DNA of 32,658 nt from Acidithiobacillus sulfuriphilus (GTDB lineage Bacteria; Pseudomonadota; Gammaproteobacteria; Acidithiobacillales; Acidithiobacillaceae): assembly GCF_003721225.1 (NCBI RefSeq), contig NZ_RIZI01000173.1, positions 1 to 32,658 on the forward strand, written 5' to 3'. The stretch's first letter is position 1. Each line of letters opens with the position of its first letter. Shown one piece after another: positions 1 through 8,900 of the stretch. The notes under the pieces were generated by a model. It saw only the letters and a program-made list of their open reading frames with translations, was not told the DNA's origin and searched no databases. The translations under genes were made by a program, and so were the position numbers.

Positions 1-261
1 GGGGGGGGGGGGTGAAAAAGACATTGGCCACCTCTAATTTTTCACTTGTGACAAACTCGGTTAACAGGTCTGCATCTTCGCGTCTCTTTAACTTTAGACT
101 ATCTCCTTGCCATTGCAAATGGACCATCCTCAACTCGGAAGATCATGGGAGTGGAATGGTAGTGATTTTACGCACAAGCCCAGCTTGCCAGGACAAACGT
201 CCGGGACATCTCCCCGGCAATGCGCTACATGCTGCCGATTTTCTTTTTCTCCCTACATCTG
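1..261. other. Gene-free window edge beginning with a G homopolymer
   Basis: The window opens with twelve consecutive G residues and then carries no credible coding sequence up to the stop codon of the ATPase gene. This stretch is visibly richer in A and T than the rest of the window. An 8-base inverted repeat (GTGAAAAA at 12-19, TTTTTCAC at 38-45) lies right beside the G run, and a weak hairpin CCGGG/CCCGG sits at 201-217 without a T-run. The G run may be a contig-end or sequencing artefact. The AT-rich flank could be the edge of a mobile element, but no transposase or clear terminal repeat pair is visible. Confidence 0.4.
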
Positions 262-2733
262 TCACCGTTCTTTCGGTATTGGCAGGTCTGCTCGTAATGA
301 ATGAGACGACTTGCGATAGGCCTCCAGCGCCCGATAAGCGATGATCTTGGCCCCGCTATTGACGAAGAACCATGCCAGGGCATAGGCCCATACCAGCAGG
401 GCATAGTCCCAGCCGATGGGGGGAATGAACCAGCCGTAGACGGCGGCGAAGGTGCCGATGATCTTGGTGGCAATGGTGACGTTGAAGAAACTCCAGCTCG
501 GCCAGGGCCGCTGCCAGATGGCGCCGGTGTTGCGGGTCAGGAAGATGGTCAGGTGGCCGGCCACCAGCAGCTTCAGGAAGATCAGGGTGCGGATGACGTC
601 CACCGGCAAATGCAGGTAGGTTTCGGCAATCCAGAACAGGGAAAATGACGCGACGACGCCCAGCACGCCGAGGAGGATGGAGATGGTCAGCACCCGCGTC
701 ATGTCCCAGCGCACCGGCCATGGCGCCGTGGGGGCGTTGTCGTAGGCGATCATCATGATGGGAAAATCATTGAGCAGGGCGATCATGACGATCATCACCG
801 CGGTGACCGGATAGAAGTCGAACACCAGGATCGACAGGCTCATGAAGAGCAGGACCCGGATCGTTTCGGCGATCCGATAGATGGCGTAGCTGTTCATGCG
901 CGCGAAGATCCGGCGCGCCTCCGCGACGGCATCGACGATGACCGTCAGGCCGGGGGCGGTGAGCACCAGGTCGGCGGCGGCGCGGGCGGCGTCGGTGGCG
1001 CCGCTGACGGCGATGCCGACATCGGCCTGCTTCAGGGCGGGGGCGTCGTTGACGCCGTCTCCGGTCATGCCGACGATATGGCCCCTGGCCTGCAGCGCCT
1101 TGACGATGGCGAACTTATGCTCCGGAAAGACCTGGGCGAAACCGTCGGCCTCTTCAGCCTGAGCCTGCGCGGCGTTGGCATCCGTAGAGAGGGCTTCGGC
1201 CGGAACGATGTTTTGCCCCAGATGCAGCAGCGTGGAAACCTGTTTGGCGATAGCCAGATGATCGCCGGTGACCATCTTGATATCGATCCCCATCCGCTGG
1301 CCCGCCGCGATGGTTTGCGCCGAATCCTCCCGCGGCGGATCGAACAAGGGCAAGAGGCCAAGAAAGCGCCAGGTGCCATCCCCATCCTTTCGTACCACTC
1401 CCAGGGTGCGGTAGCCCTTTTCCGCCAAGGCATCGATCTGGCGGGTGACCGTCTGCCTGGTGCCGGCATCCGGCTGCGCCAGATCCAGGATGACCTGCGG
1501 GGCGCCCTTGGCTACGCGAAAGCGCTCGGTGCCTGCCGCCACTTCCGCCTCGCTACGCTTGCTTACCGGATCAAAGGGTTGATATTTCAGGACGGAATAG
1601 GAAGCCAATGGGGCAGATGCGGGCAAACCGCCCAGCACGGCGGTGTCGATGGGGTCGCCCGTATCCCGCTCGGAGGCCAGGGCGGCGGCGAGGATCAGTT
1701 CCTCCGCATCGCGGGCCCCGATCACCACGGGCTCGCCCAGGGTGAGGCGGTTCTGGGTGAGGGTGCCGGTCTTGTCGGCGCAGAGCACATCCATGCCGGC
1801 CATCTCCTCGATGGCCACCAAGCGCGAAACGATGGCCTTCAGCCGCGCCAGCCGCTCCGCCCCGACGGCCATGGTCACCGATAAGACGGCAGGCAGGGCG
1901 ACGGGGATGGCGGCCACGGTCAGGATCAGGGCAAAGAGGATCGTCCGGATCATGGGCTCCTGGCGGATCGCCAGAGCCACGAAGAGGATCACCGCGATCA
2001 GAACCAGCGCCGAAACGATCAGGAAGTTGCCGATGGCGAGCACCGCCTTGCGGAAATGGGAGACGCTCTCCGCCCGCTCCACCAGTTGCGCGGTCTTGCC
2101 GAAAAAGGTCTGCAGACCCGTCGCGGTCACCACACCCTGCATCTCGCCCTTGCCCACGATGGAACCGGAATAGGCGCTATCCCCCCGGCCCTTGTCCACC
2201 GGCAGGGATTCCCCCGTCAGGACCGACTGGTCGACACTGAGGTAATCACCGTTCAGCAGCAGCACATCGGCGGGAATGATGTTTCCCAGCTTCAGCAGGA
2301 TGGTGTCGCCCGGCACCAGGTCCTGCGCGGCGATCTCCTGCCAAACACCGTCGCGCAGGACGCGCGCCCGCAGTGCCAGCTTCCGTTTGAGCATGGCGAT
2401 GGCGTTGCCAGCCTTGTGTTCCTGCCAGAAGCCCACGCCGGCGTTTACCAGCAGGAGGGTCATGATGATGGCGAAGTCCGCCCAATGTGCCACCACGGCG
2501 GAAAGCACCGCAGCGATTTCGATCATCCAGGGAATGGGGCCCCAGAAATAGCCCAGAAACTGGCGGAGCGGGCTGAGGCGCTTTTCGGGGATGGCGTTTG
2601 CCCCATATTTGGCTAGGCGACGGGCGGCCTCCGGCGACGACAAGCCTCGCTGGGGATCGCTCTGCAATTGCCGAAGGACCGCCGGAATGTCGGGAGCGCT
2701 TGTCGAGTCTGGGTGGTTTTCCATGGGCTCCAT
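262..2733 (-). CDS. Plasma-membrane proton-efflux P-type ATPase (P3A family)
   Basis: This is an inner-membrane ATP-driven cation pump, most like fungal and plant H+-ATPases, and is expected to export protons. Numbered from the chosen ATG, the sequence shows TGES near 173-176 (actuator), DKTGTLT with the phosphorylated Asp at 320, KGAP near 409 (nucleotide binding) and TGDGVNDAP near 557. The fourth membrane helix carries AIPVALPAV, typical of P3A pumps. There is no CPC motif and no N-terminal heavy-metal domain, which argues against a P1B metal pump. A helix near 650 keeps an Asn-Asp pair (ALLND), matching the transport Asp of plant pumps. About ten membrane helices are visible. The frame opens with TTG at 2760; I chose the ATG at 2733, preceded by AAGAG at 8 bases. 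The gene is last in an operon with a metal chaperone and a MerR regulator, an unusual setting for a proton pump. The H+ specificity is inferred from the family. Confidence 0.9.
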   Translation of the reverse strand: MEPMENHPDSTSAPDIPAVLRQLQSDPQRGLSSPEAARRLAKYGANAIPEKRLSPLRQFLGYFWGPIPWMIEIAAVLSAVVAHWADFAIIMTLLLVNAGVGFWQEHKAGNAIAMLKRKLALRARVLRDGVWQEIAAQDLVPGDTILLKLGNIIPADVLLLNGDYLSVDQSVLTGESLPVDKGRGDSAYSGSIVGKGEMQGVVTATGLQTFFGKTAQLVERAESVSHFRKAVLAIGNFLIVSALVLIAVILFVALAIRQEPMIRTILFALILTVAAIPVALPAVLSVTMAVGAERLARLKAIVSRLVAIEEMAGMDVLCADKTGTLTQNRLTLGEPVVIGARDAEELILAAALASERDTGDPIDTAVLGGLPASAPLASYSVLKYQPFDPVSKRSEAEVAAGTERFRVAKGAPQVILDLAQPDAGTRQTVTRQIDALAEKGYRTLGVVRKDGDGTWRFLGLLPLFDPPREDSAQTIAAGQRMGIDIKMVTGDHLAIAKQVSTLLHLGQNIVPAEALSTDANAAQAQAEEADGFAQVFPEHKFAIVKALQARGHIVGMTGDGVNDAPALKQADVGIAVSGATDAARAAADLVLTAPGLTVIVDAVAEARRIFARMNSYAIYRIAETIRVLLFMSLSILVFDFYPVTAVMIVMIALLNDFPIMMIAYDNAPTAPWPVRWDMTRVLTISILLGVLGVVASFSLFWIAETYLHLPVDVIRTLIFLKLLVAGHLTIFLTRNTGAIWQRPWPSWSFFNVTIATKIIGTFAAVYGWFIPPIGWDYALLVWAYALAWFFVNSGAKIIAYRALEAYRKSSHSLRADLPIPKER

Positions 2734-2815
2734 CTTTTCAACTCTTGCCGGAGCAAGCAAGAGGCGATCGGCAAGCCGCTGGCGACGTCGCCTTGGGGGG
2801 CGGCGCTGCGTAAAT

Positions 2816-3022
2816 CTAGCCCTGCATTTCGGCCTTGTAACCGGCCTGTGTCACGGCCTTGAGCAACGCCTCGGCACTGGCGCCACCCTGCACCACGGCC
2901 TTTCCTGCAGGGAGATCCACGGCGACATGGGTCACGCCGGGCACCTTTCCCAGCGCCTTGTTGACGGCCATCACGCAATGCCCGCAACTCATGCCCTGAA
3001 TCTCGAGAACCATTTCATTCAT
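2816..3022 (-). CDS. copZ: CopZ-like heavy-metal chaperone (HMA domain)
   Basis: This 68-residue cytoplasmic protein is a single heavy-metal-associated domain. The binding loop GMSCGHC puts the metal-binding cysteines at residues 13 and 16, and the body has the usual beta-alpha-beta-beta-alpha-beta length. Such proteins carry Cu(I), or sometimes Hg or Zn, to pumps and regulators. The ATG at 3022 is preceded by AGGAG seven bases upstream; a longer reading frame to 3103 has no such signal. The gene lies between the MerR-family regulator (99 bases upstream) and the P3A ATPase (82 bases downstream). The true metal cannot be read from the sequence; copper is the default for the family. Confidence 0.85.
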   Translation of the reverse strand: MNEMVLEIQGMSCGHCVMAVNKALGKVPGVTHVAVDLPAGKAVVQGGASAEALLKAVTQAGYKAEMQG

Positions 3023-3121
3023 GGCAACACTCCTGTTCGGTGAGAAAAAGGAAAGCAACGCAGAGCTTGGCGCAGCGGGCACCTTGCCGTTAGCCAAGCC
3101 CATGGACCTGCCGTCAGGTGG

Positions 3122-3553
3122 TCACCCACAACACTCATGGCGTGCCGGCAGATCATCGCCCAGGAGGGCCGCCAGGATGGGGCAGGCGGCGGTGGGGCCA
3201 TGGCCGGGGCAGAGTTCGTCTAGGGCCGCCAGCCCCTTCCGCATCCGTTGCAGATCGCCGATCTTCGCATCGATCTCGGCGATCTTGATCTGCGCCAGGG
3301 CCTTGACCCGGGCCATGTCTTCGTTGGCGACGGCGTGCAGGCCGAGTAGTTCGCGAATCTCGGCCAAGGAAAACCCCAGCGCCTGGGCGCGACGAATAAA
3401 GCGCAGGCGCCCTTCGGCATCGGTTCCGTAGAGGCGATAGTTGGCGCGGCTGCGCTGGCTGGGCTGAATCAGACCAAGGCGCTCGTAATAACGCAAGGTC
3501 TCGGGAGCCAATCCTGACTCACGCGCCAAACGACCGATGGTGATGGCAACCAT
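3122..3553 (-). CDS. MerR-family metal-responsive transcriptional regulator
   Basis: This 143-residue protein has the N-terminal MerR winged helix-turn-helix (ITIGRLARESGLAPETLRYY), a long dimerisation helix around 75-110 and a C-terminal metal loop. The loop places Cys115 and Cys124 with eight residues between, as in ZntR and MerR, whereas CueR has seven. The dimer-helix cysteine found in divalent-metal sensors (near residue 79-82) is absent here. The protein ends His-Glu-Cys-Cys-Gly, giving two more possible ligands. GGGAGG lies eight bases before the ATG. It is the first gene of its operon, behind a promoter with a 20-base spacer, so it probably controls itself together with the chaperone and pump. 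A 7-base inverted repeat (3065-3071 with 3093-3099) lies in the gap to copZ and could attenuate read-through. The metal is uncertain. Confidence 0.88.
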   Translation of the reverse strand: MVAITIGRLARESGLAPETLRYYERLGLIQPSQRSRANYRLYGTDAEGRLRFIRRAQALGFSLAEIRELLGLHAVANEDMARVKALAQIKIAEIDAKIGDLQRMRKGLAALDELCPGHGPTAACPILAALLGDDLPARHECCG

Positions 3554-3583
3554 TGCTGTATCCTCCCATTGTGGTGGATCACC

Positions 3584-3615
3584 ATCTTACAACCTGTAGT
3601 CTACCTTAATGTCAA
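3584..3615 (-). promoter_or_regulatory. MerR-type promoter/operator with long spacer
   Basis: On the minus strand, a perfect -35 TTGACA (3615-3610) and a good -10 TAAGAT (3589-3584) are separated by 20 bases instead of the normal 17. Promoters twisted and activated by MerR-family proteins have 19-20 base spacers. A short dyad GTAG-A-CTAC lies in the middle of the spacer. It drives the MerR gene and, by co-direction, copZ and the ATPase. Confidence 0.75.
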
Positions 3616-3647
3616 GAGCTTGAGGGAGATGAATCCGTGGCCTGCGG

Positions 3648-4697
3648 TCACTGGCCCAGCAGTGTTTCCACCAGGACCGTGGCGAAGCTGCCGGCCGGCA
3701 GGAAAAAATCCAGTTCCAGGGTAGCCGCATCAGGCCAGGTCCACGTCAGCCCCTGAGGACGCACACGCAAGGGGCGGCGCCCCGCATCCAGGCCCTGGGC
3801 GGCCAGGCATTGCGCCCAATGCAGGCCGGACTCGGGCAAAGCGGCGCCTCCCCGCCATGCGGCCAGTGCCCCTTCTTCCACCTGTAGCGCTGCACCGCCA
3901 GGACGGATGCCGCCGCGCCCGGGCAGGGGACCGGTGGGATGGAGGTCCCAGGCCGCCGCCCGTTCCACCAGGGTCGGCAACTCTTCATCTTCCGCACGGA
4001 AATGGCTGTGACTGCCGTCGAGTTGCACCACATCCCCGGGCAGGAGTTGCGACCAACCGCCCTGCCGCACCCGCGCGGCCAAAACCATGTTGAAGAGGAC
4101 GGAGCGGGCGGCCGACCACAGCAGGCCGCGCTCATGGCGACCCATGCCGCGGGACGCACCGGCGAGGAGGCGCCCGGCCTTGTCGATGTTGCCGTGGCCA
4201 AAGCGCTGCTCGCCGAAATAATTGGGAAAGCCCTCCTGCGCCACGGCGGTCAGCCTTTCCTCCCAAAGCGCCTGGTCACCGACGACCTCCCGCAAGACCA
4301 GATGGAAGTGATTGCCCCGCAAGACCCCCCGCCGCAGCTTTTTATCATGACGCCGCTGGCTCAGGATCTGCAGATTTTCATCGTTCAGGCTGGCCCAGGT
4401 GCAGGTCTTATCGGCGCCCACGGGTACGGTGAAGACCTGGCGCGCCACCGCCCAGCGGTCCTTGAGGCCGGCAAAGCCCACATCGCGCGCCGCCACCCCC
4501 GCCAGACGCGCCAAGCGCTGGGCCACCTGTTCGGTGTTGAGGCCGCGCTTTTCGATCTCCAGCCAGCAATGGGAGCCGCTGCCAGAAGGTAGGAAAGGCA
4601 GTTCCTCGCGCACCTGGAAATCCGCCAGATCCGCCCGCAGACGGGCGCGCAGGCCCGCCTCGGGCCAGGGGAAAAGGCGCGGCTCGACCTCAGCCAC
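3648..4697 (-). CDS. truD: tRNA pseudouridine(13) synthase TruD
   Basis: TruD converts uridine 13 of certain tRNAs, notably tRNA-Glu, to pseudouridine. The motif GLKDR carries the catalytic Asp at residue 80, the same position as in the E. coli enzyme. [10 protein letters not shown] and [11 protein letters not shown] are the other family signatures. The frame is open far upstream across ispF, but homology starts only at about VEPRLFPW. The best start is therefore the GTG at 4697, which overlaps the ispF end by eight bases and gives 349 residues, the usual length. No good ribosome site is visible before that GTG, so translation is probably coupled to ispF. It is the last gene of the ispD-ispF-truD unit. 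Confidence 0.93.
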   Translation of the reverse strand: MAEVEPRLFPWPEAGLRARLRADLADFQVREELPFLPSGSGSHCWLEIEKRGLNTEQVAQRLARLAGVAARDVGFAGLKDRWAVARQVFTVPVGADKTCTWASLNDENLQILSQRRHDKKLRRGVLRGNHFHLVLREVVGDQALWEERLTAVAQEGFPNYFGEQRFGHGNIDKAGRLLAGASRGMGRHERGLLWSAARSVLFNMVLAARVRQGGWSQLLPGDVVQLDGSHSHFRAEDEELPTLVERAAAWDLHPTGPLPGRGGIRPGGAALQVEEGALAAWRGGAALPESGLHWAQCLAAQGLDAGRRPLRVRPQGLTWTWPDAATLELDFFLPAGSFATVLVETLLGQ

Positions 4698-5172
4698 GGT
4701 AGAGCAGTACGACGGCGTGGGCGCTGATCCCTTCACCGCGGCCGGCATAACCCAGGCCCTCGGTGGTGGTGGCCTTGATATTGACGGCATCCGCGGCCAG
4801 GCCCAGATCCTCGGCCAGATGCCGCTGCATCTGGGGAATATGGGGAGCGAGTTTGGGCCGCTGGCAGACGATGGTGGCATCCACATTACCCAGCGCAAAA
4901 CCCAGCGCCTGTACCAGATCGCGACAATGGCGCAGGAGCACCCGCGAATCGGCCCCGCGAAAGCGCTCGTCGCTATCGGGGAAATGACGGCCGATGTCTC
5001 CCAGGGCTGCCGCACCAAGGAGGGCGTCACAGATGGCATGCAGCAGGACATCGGCATCGGAGTGACCGGCCAGGCCAAGGGCATAGGGCACCTGCACGCC
5101 CCCCAGGATCAGGGGCCGATCGGGCACCAGGGCATGCACGTCAAAACCATGGCCCACGCGAAAACCGCTCAT
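4690..5172 (-). CDS. ispF: 2-C-methyl-D-erythritol 2,4-cyclodiphosphate synthase IspF
   Basis: IspF cyclises CDP-methylerythritol 2-phosphate to methylerythritol cyclodiphosphate with release of CMP, in the MEP route to isoprenoids. The protein is 160 residues. GHGFDVHAL gives the metal ligands Asp11 and His13, and [17 protein letters not shown] gives His45. [18 protein letters not shown] is the C-terminal signature. Its ATG overlaps the ispD stop as ATGA, and its own end overlaps truD by eight bases. A longer upstream frame lies inside ispD and has no family similarity. Confidence 0.97.
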   Translation of the reverse strand: MSGFRVGHGFDVHALVPDRPLILGGVQVPYALGLAGHSDADVLLHAICDALLGAAALGDIGRHFPDSDERFRGADSRVLLRHCRDLVQALGFALGNVDATIVCQRPKLAPHIPQMQRHLAEDLGLAADAVNIKATTTEGLGYAGRGEGISAHAVVLLYRG

Positions 5173-5888
5173 TTTGCCTGCTCCTTCCATTGCGCCTCCA
5201 GGATGGCCGCCGCCAGGGGCAGGTCTTCCGGAAGGGTTACCTTGATATTGTCGCCATGCCCGCGCACCAGCAGCGGCCGCCAGCCCTGCCGCTCCATGGC
5301 CGAGGCCTCGTCGGTTACCTTCCACCCTTGCTGCGCGGCGTCGGCCAGAGCCGCCGCCAATGCCCCCAGGGGAAAGGCCTGGGGCGTGAAGGCGCGCCAG
5401 AGGGCACTGCGCTCCACCGTCTCCAGCACCCGGCCATGATCCTCCCTTTTCAGGGTATCGGCCACCGGCAAGGCGAGCAGCGCCCCCTGGGGAGCATCCG
5501 CCAGGCTGCCCAGCAGGAGGTCGAGGTCCTCACGGCGCAGGCAGGGACGCGCCGCATCATGGACCAGAACCCAGTCCGTGGCCGCGGCGCCCTGCTCCAG
5601 GAGCGTCTGCAGGCCAAGTCCCACGGAATCCGCCCGTTCCGCCCCCCCCGCCACGGGCGGTAAAAGCCTGCCGGTCTCATCGCCAAGGCATGCTCGCCAG
5701 TCCTCCCTCGCCAGGTCGGCAACGGGTAGGACGAGTTGGACGCCCGTGATGCGCGGATGCCCGAGAAAGCACCCCAGGGCATGGGCCAGGACCGGCCGGC
5801 CGTGGAGCAGAAGATATTGTTTCGGTAGGCCGCCGCCAAAGCGTCTGCCGCTGCCCCCCGCCGGCACTACCGCCCAGATACGCCCCAT
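5169..5888 (-). CDS. ispD: 2-C-methyl-D-erythritol 4-phosphate cytidylyltransferase IspD
   Basis: IspD joins CTP and methylerythritol 4-phosphate to make CDP-methylerythritol, two steps before IspF. The 239-residue protein starts with the nucleotidyltransferase loop [12 protein letters not shown] followed by LPKQY, which holds the conserved Lys23. It then has [20 protein letters not shown] and the C-terminal [12 protein letters not shown]. Each is a known IspD signature. GGGAGAGG lies just before the ATG. It is the first gene of the overlapping ispD-ispF-truD unit. The family often has GAGxGxR-like variation in the first loop; here Ala-Gly-Gly-Ser-Gly is used. Confidence 0.96.
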   Translation of the reverse strand: MGRIWAVVPAGGSGRRFGGGLPKQYLLLHGRPVLAHALGCFLGHPRITGVQLVLPVADLAREDWRACLGDETGRLLPPVAGGAERADSVGLGLQTLLEQGAAATDWVLVHDAARPCLRREDLDLLLGSLADAPQGALLALPVADTLKREDHGRVLETVERSALWRAFTPQAFPLGALAAALADAAQQGWKVTDEASAMERQGWRPLLVRGHGDNIKVTLPEDLPLAAAILEAQWKEQAK

Positions 5889-5927
5889 ATCCCTCTCCCG
5901 CCATGCCGATGCCGCGAATCCGGCGCC

Positions 5928-5956
5928 ATTTTGCCGTTGCCCGCAGACGTAGTCAA
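5928..5956 (-). promoter_or_regulatory. Candidate sigma-70 promoter for ispD-ispF-truD
   Basis: On the minus strand, -35 TTGACT (5956-5951) is followed after 17 bases by -10 CAAAAT (5933-5928). This lies about 40 bases before the ispD start, in the 90-base divergent gap with mfd. The call rests on pattern only. Confidence 0.5.
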
Positions 5957-5978
5957 AAACAATTCCGGCCGGTAAACT

Positions 5979-8900
5979 ATGCCATTACTTTCGTTCAGCG
6001 AACCGGATTCCTTGAAGCCTGTGTTTTCCCCAGGGCTCGCGCCACAGCCCGGAGTTCCCCTATCCTTTAACCGGGTCTTTGCCGCCGCCGAGGGCTGGCT
6101 GGCCGCCGAGTTGGCGCAGGCCTGGCGACGCCCCCTGCTGATCCTCACGCCCAGCGCCCGTGAATTGGATGAATGGCGGCGCGAGTGGCATTTTTTTGCC
6201 CCGGACCGTCCGGCGCCGCTGGTCTTTCCCGACCGGGAGATCCTGCCCTATGATCGCCTGGCGCCACCCGCCGACGCCACCGCCCAAAGACTGGCCACCC
6301 TCGCTGCCCTGCCCCAACTGGGCCAGGGGGTGTGCATCGCCCCCTTGGCGGCGGCCCTCCAGCGCCTGCCGCCGCGGGCCTTCCTGGACCGTCATGCCTT
6401 TGTCCTGGCCACCGGCGATACCCTGGAGCCGGAATCCTTCCGGCAGCGCCTCGTGGATGCGGGTTACCACGCTGTCAGTGAAGTCTCCGAGCCCGGCGAA
6501 CTGGCTTGGCGGGGCGGGATCATCGACCTTTTCCCCACCGGCAGCCCCCTCCCTTACCGGATCGAGCTCTTCGACGCCGCCGTGGAGACCATCCGCCAAT
6601 TCGACCCGGAAACCCAGCTTACCCTGCAGCGGGTGGAACGTGTCGCCCTGCTGCCGGCCCGGGAGGTCCCCGTCGATGCCGCCGCCATCCACGATTTCCG
6701 TGGCCGCTTTCGCGCCCGTTTTGCCGGCGACCCGCAACGGGCGGAAATCTATCGCGCCGCCAGTCGTGGGCAAGTCCCCGCCGGGGCCGAAAATTATCTG
6801 CCGCTGTTCTTTGCCGAGAGCAGCACCCTCCTCGACCACCTCCCCGCCGATACCATCCTCCTTCTGCCCCACGGCTTGACAGCCACTGCCCAGACCCTGC
6901 GTCGTGACTGGGAAGAACGCCATGAGGAGCGCGCCCACGATCTGGCTCACCCCATCCTGCGCCCGGATGAACTGCTCCTGAGCCCTCAGGAGTGGGAAGG
7001 CGCCCTGGCCCGCTTCGCCTTGGTACATCTGCACAGCGACGGCTCCGGCCACGATCTGCCTGCTGCCCCGCCGCCGGACTTGCGCGCCGGACGGGAAGAA
7101 CCCCTGGCGTCCCTGGATACCTTCTTACGCCACTTGCCCGCCCAGGCACGGGCCCTGCTGGCTGCGGAGTCACCCGGCCGCCAGGAGGCCCTGGCCGAGC
7201 GGCTTGGCCATGGGGGCTTGCTGCCGGAGCGGGTGGACTCGTGGCAGACATTCATCCAGGGCGAGCAACGGCTCGCCATCACCGTCGCCCCGCTGGAACG
7301 GGGTCTGCTGCTCAAGGATGGGAGCAACGTCAATCTGGCCCTGATTTCCGAGGCCCAGATCTTCGGCGACCGGGTCTTTCAGCAACGGCGCAGCGAGACG
7401 GCGCGGCACCGCAGCATCGAATCCCTGGTGCGCGACCTGGGCGATCTCCATTCCGACGATTACGTCACCCACGAAGAGTATGGCATCGGCCGCTTTCAGG
7501 GCATGGCCACCCCCTTCGCCAGCCAGGGGGACGTCAACGAATATGTGGTGCTGGAATATGCCGGCGGCGATCTCGTCTACGTTCCCGCCGACCATCTCGA
7601 CCGCATCGGCCGCTATGTCGGCAACGGCGCCAGCGATCCGGCCCTTTCCAAACTGGGTAGCCACCAATGGGACAAGGCCAAGGCCAAGGCCCGGCAAAAG
7701 GCCGTTGACGCCGCTGCGGAACTGCTGGACATCTACGCCCGCCGCGCCGCCCGCCAGGGGCGCCGCTTTCCCGCGCCCGACGATGCCTACTGGGACTTCG
7801 TCTCCCGTTTTCCCTTCGAGGAAACCCCGGACCAGCAGGCCGCCATCGATGCCGTCATCGCCGACATGACCTCCCCCCATCCCATGGACCGGCTGGTCTG
7901 TGGGGACGTGGGTTTCGGCAAGACCGAAGTGGCCCTGCGCGCGGCCTTTATCGCTGTCCATGGCGGCGCCCAGGTCGCCTTGCTGGTGCCCACCACGCTG
8001 CTCGCCCAACAGCATTACGAGACCTTCCTGGATCGTTTCGCCGGCCTGCCTCTGCGTATCGAGGTCCTGTCGCGCTTCCAGAACAGCCGTGAGCAAAAGG
8101 CCATTCTCGCCGCCGCGGCGAGCGGGGCGGTGCACATCCTCATTGGTACCCACCGCATCCTGCAAAAGGACGTCCGCTTCCACGATCTGGGCCTGTTGAT
8201 CGTCGATGAAGAACATCGCTTCGGCGTTCGCCAGAAGGAACAGATCAAGGCCCTGCGGGCAGAGGTGGACATCCTCACCCTCACCGCCACGCCCATTCCC
8301 CGCACCCTGAACCTCTCCATGGCCGGACTGCGGGATCTCTCCATCATCAGCACCCCGCCGCAGCGCCGCCAGCCCGTCCGCACCTTTGTCCAGACCTGGG
8401 ACGACGTGGTCGTGGTGGAGGCCTGTCAACGCGAACTGCTCCGGGGAGGACAGGTCTACTTTCTCCACAACGAAGTACAGAGCATCGAACGCCTCGCCGC
8501 CACCTTGCGCCGGCTTCTGCCCGAAGCCCGCCTGCGCGTCGCCCATGGACAAATGCCCGGAGGCGAACTGGAAGCGGTGATGCTGGACTTTTACCACCAA
8601 CGCTTTGACATCCTGCTCTGCACCACCATCATCGAATCGGGCATCGACAATCCCCACGCCAACACCATCCTCATCGACCGCGCCGACAAGTTCGGCCTCG
8701 CCCAGCTCCACCAGTTGCGCGGCCGGGTGGGGCGTTCGCACCAGCGCGCCTACGCCTACCTCTTCACCCCCGAACCCCGCGCCATGACCAGCGATGCGCA
8801 GCGGCGCCTGGAGGCCATCCAGTCCCTGGAAGACCTGGGGGTCGGCTTTGCCCTGGCCAGCCACGACCTGGAGATCCGCGGTGCGGGCGAACTGCTGGGA

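Noticed and set aside
12..344. Open frame of 110 codons starting at GTG at the window edge
   Set aside because: No family resemblance, it begins in the G run and its end overlaps the ATPase gene in antisense.
4698..5084. N-terminal extension of truD
   Set aside because: It overlaps ispF in another frame and has no TruD similarity.
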